A stretch of DNA of 64,000 nucleotides from contig JAVBTX010000001.1 of NCBI GenBank assembly GCA_031555935.1, positions 62,001 to 126,000 on the forward strand. The letters are read 5' to 3'. This document shows positions 50,578 to 61,400 of the stretch, piece by piece. This DNA is from Roseburia_C sp031555935 (GTDB taxonomy: Bacteria; Bacillota; Clostridia; Lachnospirales; Lachnospiraceae). Numbering within the stretch: the first letter of the stretch is position 1; the number at the start of each line of letters is the position of its first letter. The translations under genes and the position numbers were made by a program. The notes below the pieces were generated by a model. That model was not told the origin of the DNA and ran no database searches. It saw nothing but the letters and a program-made list of their open reading frames with translations.

Positions 50578-51033
50578 TTATAATCTATACTGCATAAATT
50601 TCTCATACCTTTGAAAGCCAAAATTCTCATATAGCAAAATCCCCATATCAGAGGCCGTCAACTGTACGGTGGCACATCCATACTGCCTGGCTTCCTCAAC
50701 CACTTTGCCAAGCAAAACCTTGCCAATTCCCTGACGCCGGTATTCTGGCGAAGTATAGACACTGTTTAACAAGCCAATCTTACCGCTTGGATTGTTATAA
50801 TATGGTGGTTTCTCGGTAAATGACATCCCACTTGTAGCAATTATCTGCCCATCCGCAATCGCTAACCATGCCACAAAGGTTCCCGCATTCATATGTCGGT
50901 CGTAGTATGCCAACAAGTCTGGTGTTAAATCAAACGTTGGCTTTTCCCCCTCGTCTTGTAGCTGGCTAATTCGCATTTTTGCTAATATAGTAACATCGTC
51001 TCTTTCTGCTTTCCGATATGTAATGACTCCCAT
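50578..51033 (-). CDS. GNAT-family N-acetyltransferase
   Basis: The protein has 151 residues. The acetyl-CoA loop is YRRQGIGKVLLGKVVEEA near residue 100, and the last strands are LLYENFGFQRYEKFM. Substrate is unknown. It lies 18 bp before topB on the same strand, so they probably share a transcript. Confidence 0.92.
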   Translation of the reverse strand: MGVITYRKAERDDVTILAKMRISQLQDEGEKPTFDLTPDLLAYYDRHMNAGTFVAWLAIADGQIIATSGMSFTEKPPYYNNPSGKIGLLNSVYTSPEYRRQGIGKVLLGKVVEEARQYGCATVQLTASDMGILLYENFGFQRYEKFMQYRL

Positions 51034-51101
51034 CCAAAATGCCTCCCTTACGATTCAAACTTATCTTCCTATATTAAATGCATTCCTTTTGAATTGTTTC
51101 T

Positions 51102-53870
51102 CTATCCTTCAAATGCCGCCGCCAACACTTCATACATTTTAACAACATCTACCGGCTTCGATAGGTAACCGGTCATCCCCGCCGCCAGACATTGTTCCTC
51201 ATCCTCTTGAAACGCATTAGCCGTCATTGCCACAATCGGCACTGTTTTGGCTTCGGCAACTGACAACTCCCGGATTTTTCGTGTCGCCGTCAAGCCATCC
51301 ATGACCGGCATCTGCATATCCATAAAGATAAAATCATACTGCGTTGGGTTCGCCGCAAACAGTTCCAACGCTTCCTGCCCATGTTGGGCACTGATAATAT
51401 TTACCTTACTGTCCTCTAGCAACGCTTCGATAATCTCGCGATTAATCGCAATATCCTCCACCAGTAAAATGGTTCGATTGTGCCAATCATACGCCTGCTT
51501 TTTCACATCCTTCTCCTCTAACATCCTTGGTGAAAGACTGTTATATAGCATTTGGCAAATCGGAATTGGCATCAGCGGCTTCATAATATAACTCCATTTT
51601 TTCACCCGCTTCTGCTTTTCTGCCAAGTATAAGGTACTTACTGACGATAACAAAATAATCTGAGTTGTTGGTGACAGTTCACAGATTTTCTCTGCAATCG
51701 CCACACCTGATTCTTTGACCAGATCAATTGTAACATATGCAATATGATATGGCTGCTTTGCCTCCTGCACCTTATGTACTGCTTCCCGACCATTGGCTGC
51801 ACAATCACACACTTGTGAAAGATCTTGCAATACGTGGCTAAAATACTGCTTATCCTCGGCATTGTTTTCCACCAGCAAAATTGGTATTGGCTGCAAAAAT
51901 GCTGACATTTTGTCAGAAATTTTCGTGCTATCGCCCCAGACAATTGGAATCTCCACGGTGAAGGTACTGCCTTCATTTAACTGACTCACGGCGCGAATCG
52001 TTCCCCGCATTAAGGTGATAATATTCTTACTAATGGCCAGACCAAGACCAGTACCGCCGTATTTACGGGTAATGCCGCCGTCGCCCTGCTCGAAAGGATT
52101 GAAAATAGATGGCAGCGCATTGGCGGAAATGCCAATTCCATTATCTATCACAGCTATTTTGAGCGTTGTTTTACCTGACGCATTTGTCCACCATTTTACG
52201 CTCAGGATTATCTCTCCGCCCACTGGCGTGAACTTGATGGCATTTGTCATCAGATTGACAATGACCTGCATCAAACGTTTTTCGTCGCTGATGATATAAC
52301 GTTTTTGCAATGTTTCAAATTCATAACGGAATTTTAGATTCTTTTCTTCGATTTTATCACGTAACATTTCTAAGACGGTTGAGAGCATTATCTCAAAGTC
52401 AAATGCTTCATTGACAATTTCCATCTTGCCCAAATCCATTTTTGACATATCCAGCACGTCATTAACAAGCGCTAGTAACTGCTGCGATGAGCTGGTAATC
52501 GTGTCGAGACAATTAATTACCTTTTCTTCATCATCCGTTTTTCTGGCAATTGTTGTCATCCCAATAATCGCATTAATTGGCGTTCTGATTTCATGGCTCA
52601 TTCTCGCCAAGAATTCATTTTTGGCGCAAACACTTTCAATTGCCCGTGCGGTTGCTTCCATTAGCTTGCGATTCGTCTCCTGACGAATGATGGCACTGGC
52701 AATCATCAAGTTCGCTGATTGTAAAATATCTTTTTCTTCATCACTGAGCACATGACCGGTATCCAGAAATGAAAATCTGGCATACCCCCAAAATTCACCA
52801 TCTAAATTAATTGGCAAAATAACGGCTTCTAAAAAATCTGCTTTGACCCCGATGGACCAGAAAGCTAAACGCTCACTGTCTGGTACTGCATCATCTTCGC
52901 TATTATTATTTTTCCAAATGCCAATACTGCTGGCCTCCACGCAGTCACCGATAATTTGTAACGCTTGAATAATCGAATCGTTATTCTGTTTTTCATTATT
53001 TTCCAAAAGAATCTTCGCGGATTCATTTACAGCCCGTAATAATTTCTCATGGTAAGCCAATTTCGCACTTGTGTTTTCCAGCTCACGTTTGTCAATTGAA
53101 TGCGCCAATATATGAAATTCATTGTTCCACCATACTCGGATTAAGGTCGTCTCAACTGGCAGATTATCTCCCTTCGCGGTTAAGTACATCCAATCGAATT
53201 TATCATAACCTTCGGTAAATGCCTTATTGATATGATACTGCGTCGCCTCTTCCGTGGACATACCATCCGGCTGATATTCTGGGTTCAACTCAAAAAAATG
53301 TTCCATATATTCTTCTTTATTTTCAAGTCCAAAAACCTTAAGTGCATACATACTGCAATCTACCATCTCACCCCTGCTATTCCAAAGTGATGTGATTAAA
53401 AGCGTATTATCCATTATCAACTGGGAACGATTCTCGGCATCTTGAATTCGTTTCATTTCCTCCGTCAATTCACTTAAATCTTCGGCAAACATAAAAATAC
53501 GGAAAGTATCTTCCCATTGAACCTTCGAGATGGTCGCCTTACAAGGAATAATCTGGCCGCTTGGCAGTTCAAACAGCCACTCCGTCTGCTGCTGCTCGCC
53601 ACTTGTCACTGCGGCTGTCATATATTGCTGTAACATCTCGATACTTTTTTCACCATTCGGCTGCTGCACGGGAAAATATTTTTGATAATCCTTCAGAAGT
53701 TCTGCCTTGCTCGCCGCCCCACTAAGTGCCACGGTGATACTGTTGCAATCAACCGCCTCCAATTGCTCGTCAAAAACAAGGCAAGCAATTGGGCAGGCAT
53801 CTAAAATCAATTTCACCTGCGTATTGATATTCATTATATTGTCTGATAATTCAAAATCATCTGCACCCAT
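51102..53870 (-). CDS. Cytosolic hybrid histidine kinase with two receivers, the first degenerate
   Basis: The protein has 922 residues and no membrane segment. Order: PAS (about 12-135), PAS (about 145-270), GAF-like (285-405), HisKA (SHEIRTPINAIIGM, about 425), HATPase (DNGIGISANALPSIF, GGTGLGLAISKNI), receiver 1 (about 660-780) and receiver 2 (about 800-920). Receiver 2 has the acceptor Asp in DFIFMDMQMPVMDG. In receiver 1 the matching block reads HIAYVTIDLVKESG, with Thr in the acceptor position, so it probably cannot be phosphorylated. It has no partner gene alongside. Confidence 0.92.
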   Translation of the reverse strand: MGADDFELSDNIMNINTQVKLILDACPIACLVFDEQLEAVDCNSITVALSGAASKAELLKDYQKYFPVQQPNGEKSIEMLQQYMTAAVTSGEQQQTEWLFELPSGQIIPCKATISKVQWEDTFRIFMFAEDLSELTEEMKRIQDAENRSQLIMDNTLLITSLWNSRGEMVDCSMYALKVFGLENKEEYMEHFFELNPEYQPDGMSTEEATQYHINKAFTEGYDKFDWMYLTAKGDNLPVETTLIRVWWNNEFHILAHSIDKRELENTSAKLAYHEKLLRAVNESAKILLENNEKQNNDSIIQALQIIGDCVEASSIGIWKNNNSEDDAVPDSERLAFWSIGVKADFLEAVILPINLDGEFWGYARFSFLDTGHVLSDEEKDILQSANLMIASAIIRQETNRKLMEATARAIESVCAKNEFLARMSHEIRTPINAIIGMTTIARKTDDEEKVINCLDTITSSSQQLLALVNDVLDMSKMDLGKMEIVNEAFDFEIMLSTVLEMLRDKIEEKNLKFRYEFETLQKRYIISDEKRLMQVIVNLMTNAIKFTPVGGEIILSVKWWTNASGKTTLKIAVIDNGIGISANALPSIFNPFEQGDGGITRKYGGTGLGLAISKNIITLMRGTIRAVSQLNEGSTFTVEIPIVWGDSTKISDKMSAFLQPIPILLVENNAEDKQYFSHVLQDLSQVCDCAANGREAVHKVQEAKQPYHIAYVTIDLVKESGVAIAEKICELSPTTQIILLSSVSTLYLAEKQKRVKKWSYIMKPLMPIPICQMLYNSLSPRMLEEKDVKKQAYDWHNRTILLVEDIAINREIIEALLEDSKVNIISAQHGQEALELFAANPTQYDFIFMDMQMPVMDGLTATRKIRELSVAEAKTVPIVAMTANAFQEDEEQCLAAGMTGYLSKPVDVVKMYEVLAAAFEG

Positions 53871-53943
53871 ACCATGTCCCTTTCCTGTCCAAAATACTAG
53901 TCAGCATTTTTTAAGTTATTGCTCTAATTTTACTACATTTCGA

Positions 53944-53984
53944 CATGATATGCTACAAATGATTTATTTTTGTATTTTAACTGT
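53944..53984. repeat. Direct repeat, left copy (41 nt) of the DUF3990/HTH cassette
   Basis: It matches 55438-55478 with 2 mismatches in 41 nt. On the minus strand it contains the last six codons and stop of the giant surface protein (TVKIQK), now detached from the gene. Confidence 0.92.
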
Positions 53985-54002
53985 TGATTTATTCACTCCT
54001 AC

Positions 54003-54031
54003 TTGACACTATACTCCCGAGGGAGTACAAT
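54003..54031 (+). promoter_or_regulatory. Promoter of the DUF3990/HTH operon with operator between -35 and -10
   Basis: TTGACA (54003-54008) and TACAAT (54026-54031) are 17 bp apart. A perfect dyad, TACTCCC-GA-GGGAGTA (54012-54027), fills the spacer and touches the -10 box. It fits autorepression by the HTH protein of this operon. Confidence 0.8.
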
Positions 54032-54052
54032 CAATCAAAGAGGTGACGTTAA

Positions 54053-54727
54053 ATGAAAAAAATATATCATGGCTCAAAGGACATCATACAAAAGCCAACA
54101 TTTGGACTGGGTAAAAAATATAATGACTATGGTCAAGGCTTTTATTGTACGGACAGTATCGAATTAGCAAAGGAATGGGGAGTAGACCGGCAGCGGAGCG
54201 GGTATGCTAATGAATATGAGATTGATTGCACCGGGCTTACAATTTTAGACTTAAATGCAGATAAATATGGTATCTTGCACTGGCTTGGTATTTTGCTAGA
54301 AAATAGGGAGTTTGATATTCCAACACCATTGGCGGCAGAATCGAAGGAGTATATTTTGAAACATTTTAATGTCAGTTACAATGACTACGATATAATTACA
54401 GGATATCGTGCAGATGACAGCTATTTTTCGTTTGCGCAAGATTTTATTAATGGTGCGATTTCATATCGTCAGTTAAATCGTGCGATGTATCTTGGCAAAC
54501 TGGGGCAGCAATTTGTAATTAAGAGTGCGCGAGCATTTGAGCGAATACAATATATTGGTTATGAAGTCGCTGAAAATGATGAATGGTTTTTGAAAAAAGA
54601 AATGCGTGACAAATCCGCACGGAGAGAATATTTTGACATGGACCGTAATAAACGTCAACGAGGTGATATTTATATTACTCAGATTATGGATGAGGAGATA
54701 AAACCAAATGATTCACGCTTACGATAA
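54053..54727 (+). CDS. DUF3990 protein, ADP-ribosyltransferase-like, probable toxin
   Basis: The protein has 224 residues. It starts with IYHGSKDIIQKP and NDYGQGFYCT, the same signature as the protein at 39057-39560, but the rest is longer and quite different. GDIYITQIMDEE near the end could supply the Glu of an H-Y-E triad. AGAGGTGA lies 7 nt before the ATG. The HTH gene overlaps its end by 20 bp. A toxin role is inferred. Confidence 0.84.
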   Translation: MKKIYHGSKDIIQKPTFGLGKKYNDYGQGFYCTDSIELAKEWGVDRQRSGYANEYEIDCTGLTILDLNADKYGILHWLGILLENREFDIPTPLAAESKEYILKHFNVSYNDYDIITGYRADDSYFSFAQDFINGAISYRQLNRAMYLGKLGQQFVIKSARAFERIQYIGYEVAENDEWFLKKEMRDKSARREYFDMDRNKRQRGDIYITQIMDEEIKPNDSRLR

Positions 54728-55361
54728 GTTATACCTTGATAAGGCAAGGGTGGCGCTTGCGCGAATGCTTGACTTTGCAGTTAATGATTTGAAATATGAT
54801 ATAGCCGATTTCTTTGACATCTTTGTTAAATCAGATTTGGCTAAACGATTCGAGAGTGGGGAATCTTCAATTCTTGTCGGAAAATCAGGAGTTGAACTTA
54901 CTTATGAAGTGCTAGCCGAGATGCAAAAAAATGCGGAACGAGTAAAGCCAAACTATACCAGTAATCGTAGTATGGAATATTGGACAGGTTGGGCACTGGC
55001 CTATTATCAATGGGAAACGGCACTTAGCTTCGCGGAAATTATATCCTATATACCAATCATTGAAATAAGAGCATTGTATACCCCTTATCATGAAATGGAT
55101 ATTCGTCAGTTTGTCGATAAGATGAATGAATTATACAAAATAGCAAAACCAGAAACAAATTTAAAGATAATAAGGAAAAAAGTGGGACTCAGCCAAAAAG
55201 AATTAGCCGAGCAAACGGGCATCCCTTTACGAACAATACAGCAATACGAGCAGCGGCAGAAAAATATTAACAAGGCAGCGGCGGAGTATATTGTGATTCT
55301 TTCTCGGATACTATTTTGCAGACCCGAGGATTTGTTGGAAGTGAGTGAAACAATACAATAG
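54708..55361 (+). CDS. XRE-type HTH protein, probable antitoxin and autorepressor
   Basis: The protein has 217 residues. The first 130 form a helical domain I do not recognise. The C-terminal part (about 148-210) is an XRE-type HTH: LKIIRKKVGLSQKELAEQTG, then IPLRTIQQYEQRQKNIN. The start ATG lies inside the DUF3990 gene and has GAGGAG 10 nt upstream. The gene order toxin then antitoxin, with the HTH at the C-terminus, suggests that the N-terminal domain holds the toxin and the HTH binds the palindrome at 54012-54027. Confidence 0.82.
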   Translation: MIHAYDKLYLDKARVALARMLDFAVNDLKYDIADFFDIFVKSDLAKRFESGESSILVGKSGVELTYEVLAEMQKNAERVKPNYTSNRSMEYWTGWALAYYQWETALSFAEIISYIPIIEIRALYTPYHEMDIRQFVDKMNELYKIAKPETNLKIIRKKVGLSQKELAEQTGIPLRTIQQYEQRQKNINKAAAEYIVILSRILFCRPEDLLEVSETIQ

Positions 55362-55383
55362 GAATGCATTTATTCGCCTAGCA

Positions 55384-55428
55384 TAGATGCGCACTACCGA
55401 GCTTCCCAAGCTCGGTGGTGCGCATCTA
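55384..55428. terminator. Long perfect-type hairpin at the end of the cassette
   Basis: Two 21-nt arms (starting TAGATGCGCACTACCGAGC) pair fully, with one G-U, around a 3-nt CCC loop. It lies between the stops of the convergent HTH and surface-protein genes. There is no T-run on either strand, so besides termination a role in recombination is possible. Confidence 0.65.
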
Positions 55429-55437
55429 CAATCTAGT

Positions 55438-55478
55438 CATGATTTGCTATAAATGATTTATTTTTGTATTTTAACTGT
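55438..55478. repeat. Direct repeat, right copy (41 nt), within the 3' end of the surface-protein gene
   Basis: It matches 53944-53984 with 2 mismatches. It covers the last six codons and stop of the surface-protein gene plus 20 nt beyond. The 1494-bp spacing encloses the DUF3990/HTH cassette and the long hairpin. Confidence 0.92.
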
Positions 55479-58400
55479 GGTCAAGCTACTGTACTTGCCA
55501 TACACTTTCTCACCATCGATGATTTTATAGGCCCTGATTTTGTAGAAATACACGCGGCCTGCTTTCAGCTTCGAATTGGTAAATGCTTCTTTGTCACTGC
55601 CGCTTACCTCGGCGGTAAAGATGTCTGCATCGTTTGCCGTCACACGGAGAACCTCATATCCATGAGCACCCTTGACCTTGTTCCAGCTTAAAGTAACACT
55701 GTTTGATGAAACCTTCGCACGAACTTCCGTCGTCTGACTCAAACTTTTCGTCCACTTTGCATATAGCTTTAGATTGGCTCTCACCTTGGTCATGAAATTA
55801 TATCTCTGGGTCAGCTTTGGGTCCGTATACCAGCCCACAAAGGTATAGTTCTTACGCAGCGGTTCCTTCGGCTCGCTGACACGTTTCTTATTTAAAATAT
55901 ACTGTGATTTTTTCTTATTGCCCTTGTTTGATTCGAAGCTAATCTTATGAAGCTTTTTCACCTTAATTTCGACTACTGTGCTGAATTTACTGTAGACCTT
56001 TTTCGTATTTACGGTCTGGTAAGAACGAATCTTGTAATAGTAAGTCTGTCCTTTGGTCAGATTCTTATTGGTGTATTTGATTGTTTTGGGATTGGTGATG
56101 GTTTTAATCTTCTGATATGTTCCATTCTTTGTGGTGGAACGGTGGATTTCGTAACCATCAACATTCTTAGCCGCCTTCCATGACAGCTTGACCTTTCGAT
56201 AAGCAGTCGTTGCTGCCAGCTTCGTCGGCTTACTTGGACTCTTCTCCCAGTAAGCGTATAAGACGATGTTCTTAGTGACTCCATTGACGCTAAAATTCCA
56301 CTCGCTCTTGCAAGTACTTTCCTGATACCAGCCTAAGAAGTTATAGCCGCTTCGAACTGGATTGGAAGGAGCTGTTGCATTACTACCTTGTGTTACTGTC
56401 TGTGCCTTCGGTGCAGTGCCTTTGGCTCCATTTAAATCAAATGTAACCTTATATTCTGCCAATATGATGGCTGCCTTTTCTAATGTCACAGCCAGTGCCG
56501 TGCTTTGTTCAGAAGCCGTGTGCGTTGCACTCTCGGCTAAGCGGGCATAAAATTTATATTCCACATTTACCTGCAAGCCGCTGAATACCCCGCTGTTTTG
56601 CCATGTGCCAGTTTCACCTAAGCGGTACTGTGTTCCACTCACGGTATTTAAGGTAACCGTGGTATCACTTTTACTTGCTATGGTCGGTGCTGCCGGCGCC
56701 TCCTGTGTTTCTTTTTCTAACCTCACCTCTAACGGTTCGCTCGCTGGTGAGGCATAATGCGTTGTATTACCCGCAAGTCTAGCATAAACGTGATAGGTAC
56801 TGCCCGGTGTCAAATCACTGAAGACCACCTGTGACTGCCAGTCAATCCCACCAATGCTATACTCTGCATTCGTGATAGCTTCAACCGTAATACTCGTGGT
56901 CGTCTTGGATTCCAGCACCGGTTCGGTCGGTGCACTCTGCGCTAGCTTTGGTCCGCCTGATGTTGTCACGGTTCGACCTGCGCTTGCGGCTGATGCACTG
57001 TGGGTACTTGTTTCGGCCTCGCGGGTATAAAAGGTGTATTCGGTTTCCTTGGTCAAACCTGAAAATACTGATAATTTCGTCCACGTTCCATCGGTTCCAA
57101 GACGATATTCCATACCTGGCACCGCTTTTAAGCTAACCATTTCATCGGTCTTTGATTCTACCGTCGGTGCCGATGGTACTGTTGTCACGGCTACCTTTGC
57201 CACTAGTGTTGTCTGCGTCGTGGTGATGCTGCCGCCGGTTACGCTCGGAGCCACTTTGACGTTGATAACCGTTCCAATATCTGCCGCTGTTAAGGTATAC
57301 TCACTCTGCGTTGCCCCTTTAATGGCATCGCCGTCACGCAGCCATTGATAAGTCAGGGTACCGAGTCCGTTGTCTGCTTCCAGTGCTGTCGTATCCGCAC
57401 TCAGCGTCTGTCCATAGACATGACTGCCGCTGACCGTGACAGTACCAGTAAGTGATACTAAGCTGATAAGATATGGATAGCCATTATTCACTGGATTCGC
57501 TTTTAAATCAACACTCCAGATAAAATCATCTGTTGTCAATGCCGCTGATAATAAATTGGCAAACGAAGCCTTTTTCATTTCACTTGTCGTCATTGCCGTT
57601 ACACCCGTTTCATTGGCATTGCCGGTTCCGCTTCGGGCCGCGGCATTTTTTGCGACTCCACCCACAACTTGGTTGTTGTCACGGCTCCAATACAGCCCCG
57701 AAGATTCGCTGTTACTTCGCTGTCCAATTATCCCGCCAACGAGTGATGCTGCTCCGGCGGTAATATCCACGGCCGCATAACAGCTATTGACATTGGTGGC
57801 CGACTGGTTACTTCCAATCAGACCGCCAACATTTGCTTGATTCGTTGTTTGTATCTCACCTAAGGCATAGCAGCCCTCGACATTACTCAGCTTTATATTT
57901 CCGGCCAATAGTCCAATTGATGCATTCGAATTATTGCCGGTATCAGTGATGTTGCCATCAGCCTTACAGTAATTTAACGTACCATAATCCACCATTCCGG
58001 CCAGCAGTCCGATGGATGCATTGGCACTGCTGCCCGAGGTTGCCACGGTTCCTTCGACTGCCAGCTGATTGATGGCACCATCTTCACCGATGTAGCCAAA
58101 CAGTCCGGTATAGTTACCTGCTTGTGCCAGCGAAAGATTGGAGATGGTATGTCCACCGCCAATCAGATTGCCGCGGAATGAGCATTCTTTACTCACTCCA
58201 ATCGGCAAAAATGTCATTCCGCTCAAATCAATATTCCCATCTATCGCGATGTACTGATTCTGATAATTATTGCCATCGCTGACGCTAAGGGAAAATGCAT
58301 ATAGCTGCTGCTTACTGGCGATGATATATGGGTTGCTCTCGGTTCCCGCCCCGCCCTCAAATACGTTATCTGCCAGCGATGCATATGGGTTTGGATCAAA

Positions 58401-61400
58401 GCTGACAAATGGATAGCCATTATTTTTCGTGACATCTTGCTTCCAGCAGATATTAGCCTTAGCTAAATACCGATTGATGATCGTAACGAATGCTTCACTT
58501 TTTAACTCATTTGCTGTTAATCCCCCAGCATAACCAACTCCGGCACCAACTCCCATCGGTCGTAATAACGCCTCCCGATTGTAGAAGCAGCCGGAAATCG
58601 TACCACTGGTATTATTTCCGACAACGCCGCCGAGCTTTGCTGCGGTCGCTCCACTTACATTCCCCAGTGTATAACAACCTTGCACCGTTCCCGCTGTGAT
58701 GGTACCGACAATACCACCAGCCGTTCCCGTTGTTGTTGGGTTCTTAACAGCCACATTTGTCGAACAATACTTGATGGCCGCACCATCAATCAGCCGTCCG
58801 GCAATTCCACCAGCCGCCGTTCCCGTTCCGGAAAAAGTTTCCGTTCCGGAAACTTGACCATTGACACTCAAATTGCTGATGGTAACTCCTTTTACCAGTC
58901 CAAACAGTCCGGCATATGCTTCTGAAGTATCTATCTTCAAGCCACTGATGATATGCCCCATCCCATTCACATGAAACAAAACCGGATGTGCATCATCAAT
59001 CCCGATTGGTATCATTGACATGCCGCCTAAGTCGATATCGGCTGCGATGTTAAGGTATTTACCACTCACAAAGGATGATGTACTATTGACATAGTGGCTA
59101 AGCCGCTGAAATTGCACTGCTGTTGATATGGTATATGGATTCTCACGCGAGCCATTCTGCGTCGCACTGTCAAATACTTTTTGTGCCAGTATCTTCCCTC
59201 TGGCATATGGATTCTCGCCAGTGCCCTCCCAATGCGCCAGATATGGATTGCCTTGATTTATAATTCCAGCCTGGTCGCTCGTCCAGTATGCTTGAGCCTC
59301 CATGTTTAAATCATTGAGCCAAATTAAGAGTCCCTCTGACTTCAGAGCATTCTCAGATAACGATTGTACTGTTTCGGAATACACACCTCCACTTTTAATC
59401 GACCCAAAGCCAAGCGGACTTGCTATTACTTTATCGTTCGCTTTGTACACTGCCTCTTGATTCCAGTAGTCAAATAACACTTCGGTCGGTTTTGCGGCGT
59501 AAGAATAACCGCAAAATCCCCCCATCAAAAGCTCTCCTGTTGTTATTCCCGTCACATCACCTACTGCATAGCAATTCATGACACTGCCACCTGTCCCATA
59601 AACACTTAGATATCCGATAAAGCTTCCGCAACGGAGGTTACCGCTAGTTTTATTTATGTTCACATCACCTGCCGCAAAACAGTTCTCGATTGTCACGGTG
59701 TTGGTAGTGCTGCTGATGGTATTGCCGTTGTTGATAGCGCCAGCAAAGCCTCCGACATTCGCTGTCTCGGTTGGAATATCAGCAGTGACGGTTACATCAA
59801 CGGAACAGTTTTTCACAGTTCCACCACACACATTTCCAATCAAACCACCGGCACAAATAGTGAACTTATCCTCGTTATACGTAGTGTGAACGCTTCCCTC
59901 GACATTAAGAGAAGTGATTACAGTTGCAGCCCTGGTATATCCGAACAAGCCCGCATACCAATAATAACCATCGATGTTCAAGCCGCGGATGGTATGCCCT
60001 CTTCCATTAAAGCTACCAACGAAGCCTAAGGTACCATCGTTACCCATCTTGGCAAGGCCGATTGGTACCATTGGCATCTCTTTTAAATCAATATCGTTTG
60101 TTAATTCGATATACATCCCGCGCGTAAAATATGTCGTCCTATTTGTGTAATAAGCTAATAACTGCAGCTGCAGAGCCGACGATATCGTGTATGGATTATT
60201 GCTTGTACCAATGTCCGTCTGTTCATCGGTATCGTCAAATACCCCCGCCAGTTTCTGGATCAGATATGGATTTGGGTCTTCACTGGTCCACCTTACGATG
60301 TAGGGATATCCGCCATTGATTGGGTCTTCCTCACTTCGATCCACCGTCCAATAAATATCTTCTGCTTCATTCATACCATTCAAATACGCTACCACCGTAT
60401 CTGATTTCAATTCGGCCGCTGACAACGGGTGCGTTCCCACCGAAGTAATCTTAACCGACGTTCCCATTTTATCAGAATCGTCAATGATAGTTCCATTTTT
60501 GCTCTGCGCGGCATCACGATTCCAAAAGCAAAGTCCTAGCTCAAGATAGGGTGCACCTGACTCACTAGAAGTGGCAAGAGCAACCTTTCCCGTAGTACCT
60601 AAAAATCCATTTACATTCGCTGTCGTAGTTGCCGTTCCTGCTACATCCCCTACTGCATAACAGTTCAGGATGCTGTTATCTGACCCTACTTCCTCTAAAT
60701 TTGACCTGACTTCCTCTAAATATCCCGCAAACCCACCGAAATTACCAGTTCCGGTTCTACTGCATTCAATATTCCCGCGGGCAAAGCAATTCACGATGGT
60801 TGTTATCGTGCTTCCATTTATATAGCCGGCAAAGCCACCGCCATAAGATACCTCCGTACCGGTGACGGCTACATTTACGGAACAATTTTTTACGGTTCCA
60901 TCGTTCAGATAACCAATCAAACCACCGACAGAAGCACCGGGAGATGTACTGTTCACACACCCTTCGACCACCAGAGAAGTTATTTCAGCCGCATTTTTGA
61001 TATATCCGAACAAGCCCGCATACTGATAAGAACCATCGATGTTCAACCCACGGATGGTATGTCCTTTTCCATTGAGCTTGCCGGAGAAGTAAGCGCTGCT
61101 ATTTACACCAATCGGCTCCCAGTTTCGATTATCCAGATCAATATCACATTCCAAAGAAAAATATTGGCCTGAGTAATTCGTACCAGCATTCACCCGGGTG
61201 GCTAGCTGATAAAACTGCGCTGCTGATGTGATTTTAAACGGATATTTTTTTGAGCCGTCACTTACCTCTAATTCATCAGCCCATGCCTCATTACTGCCAT
61301 CCCAAATATCGGCTGTATCCGGTTCCTCTGCCTTCACTTCTCCGACACCAACCAGGGACGGATTCCAAAAGCTGGTTATTACTATCGCACCTATTAAAAT

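Noticed and set aside
57034..57348. Plus-strand frames opposite the giant surface protein
   Set aside because: These result from the Thr/Ser/Gly-rich coding strand and have no start signals or conserved motifs.
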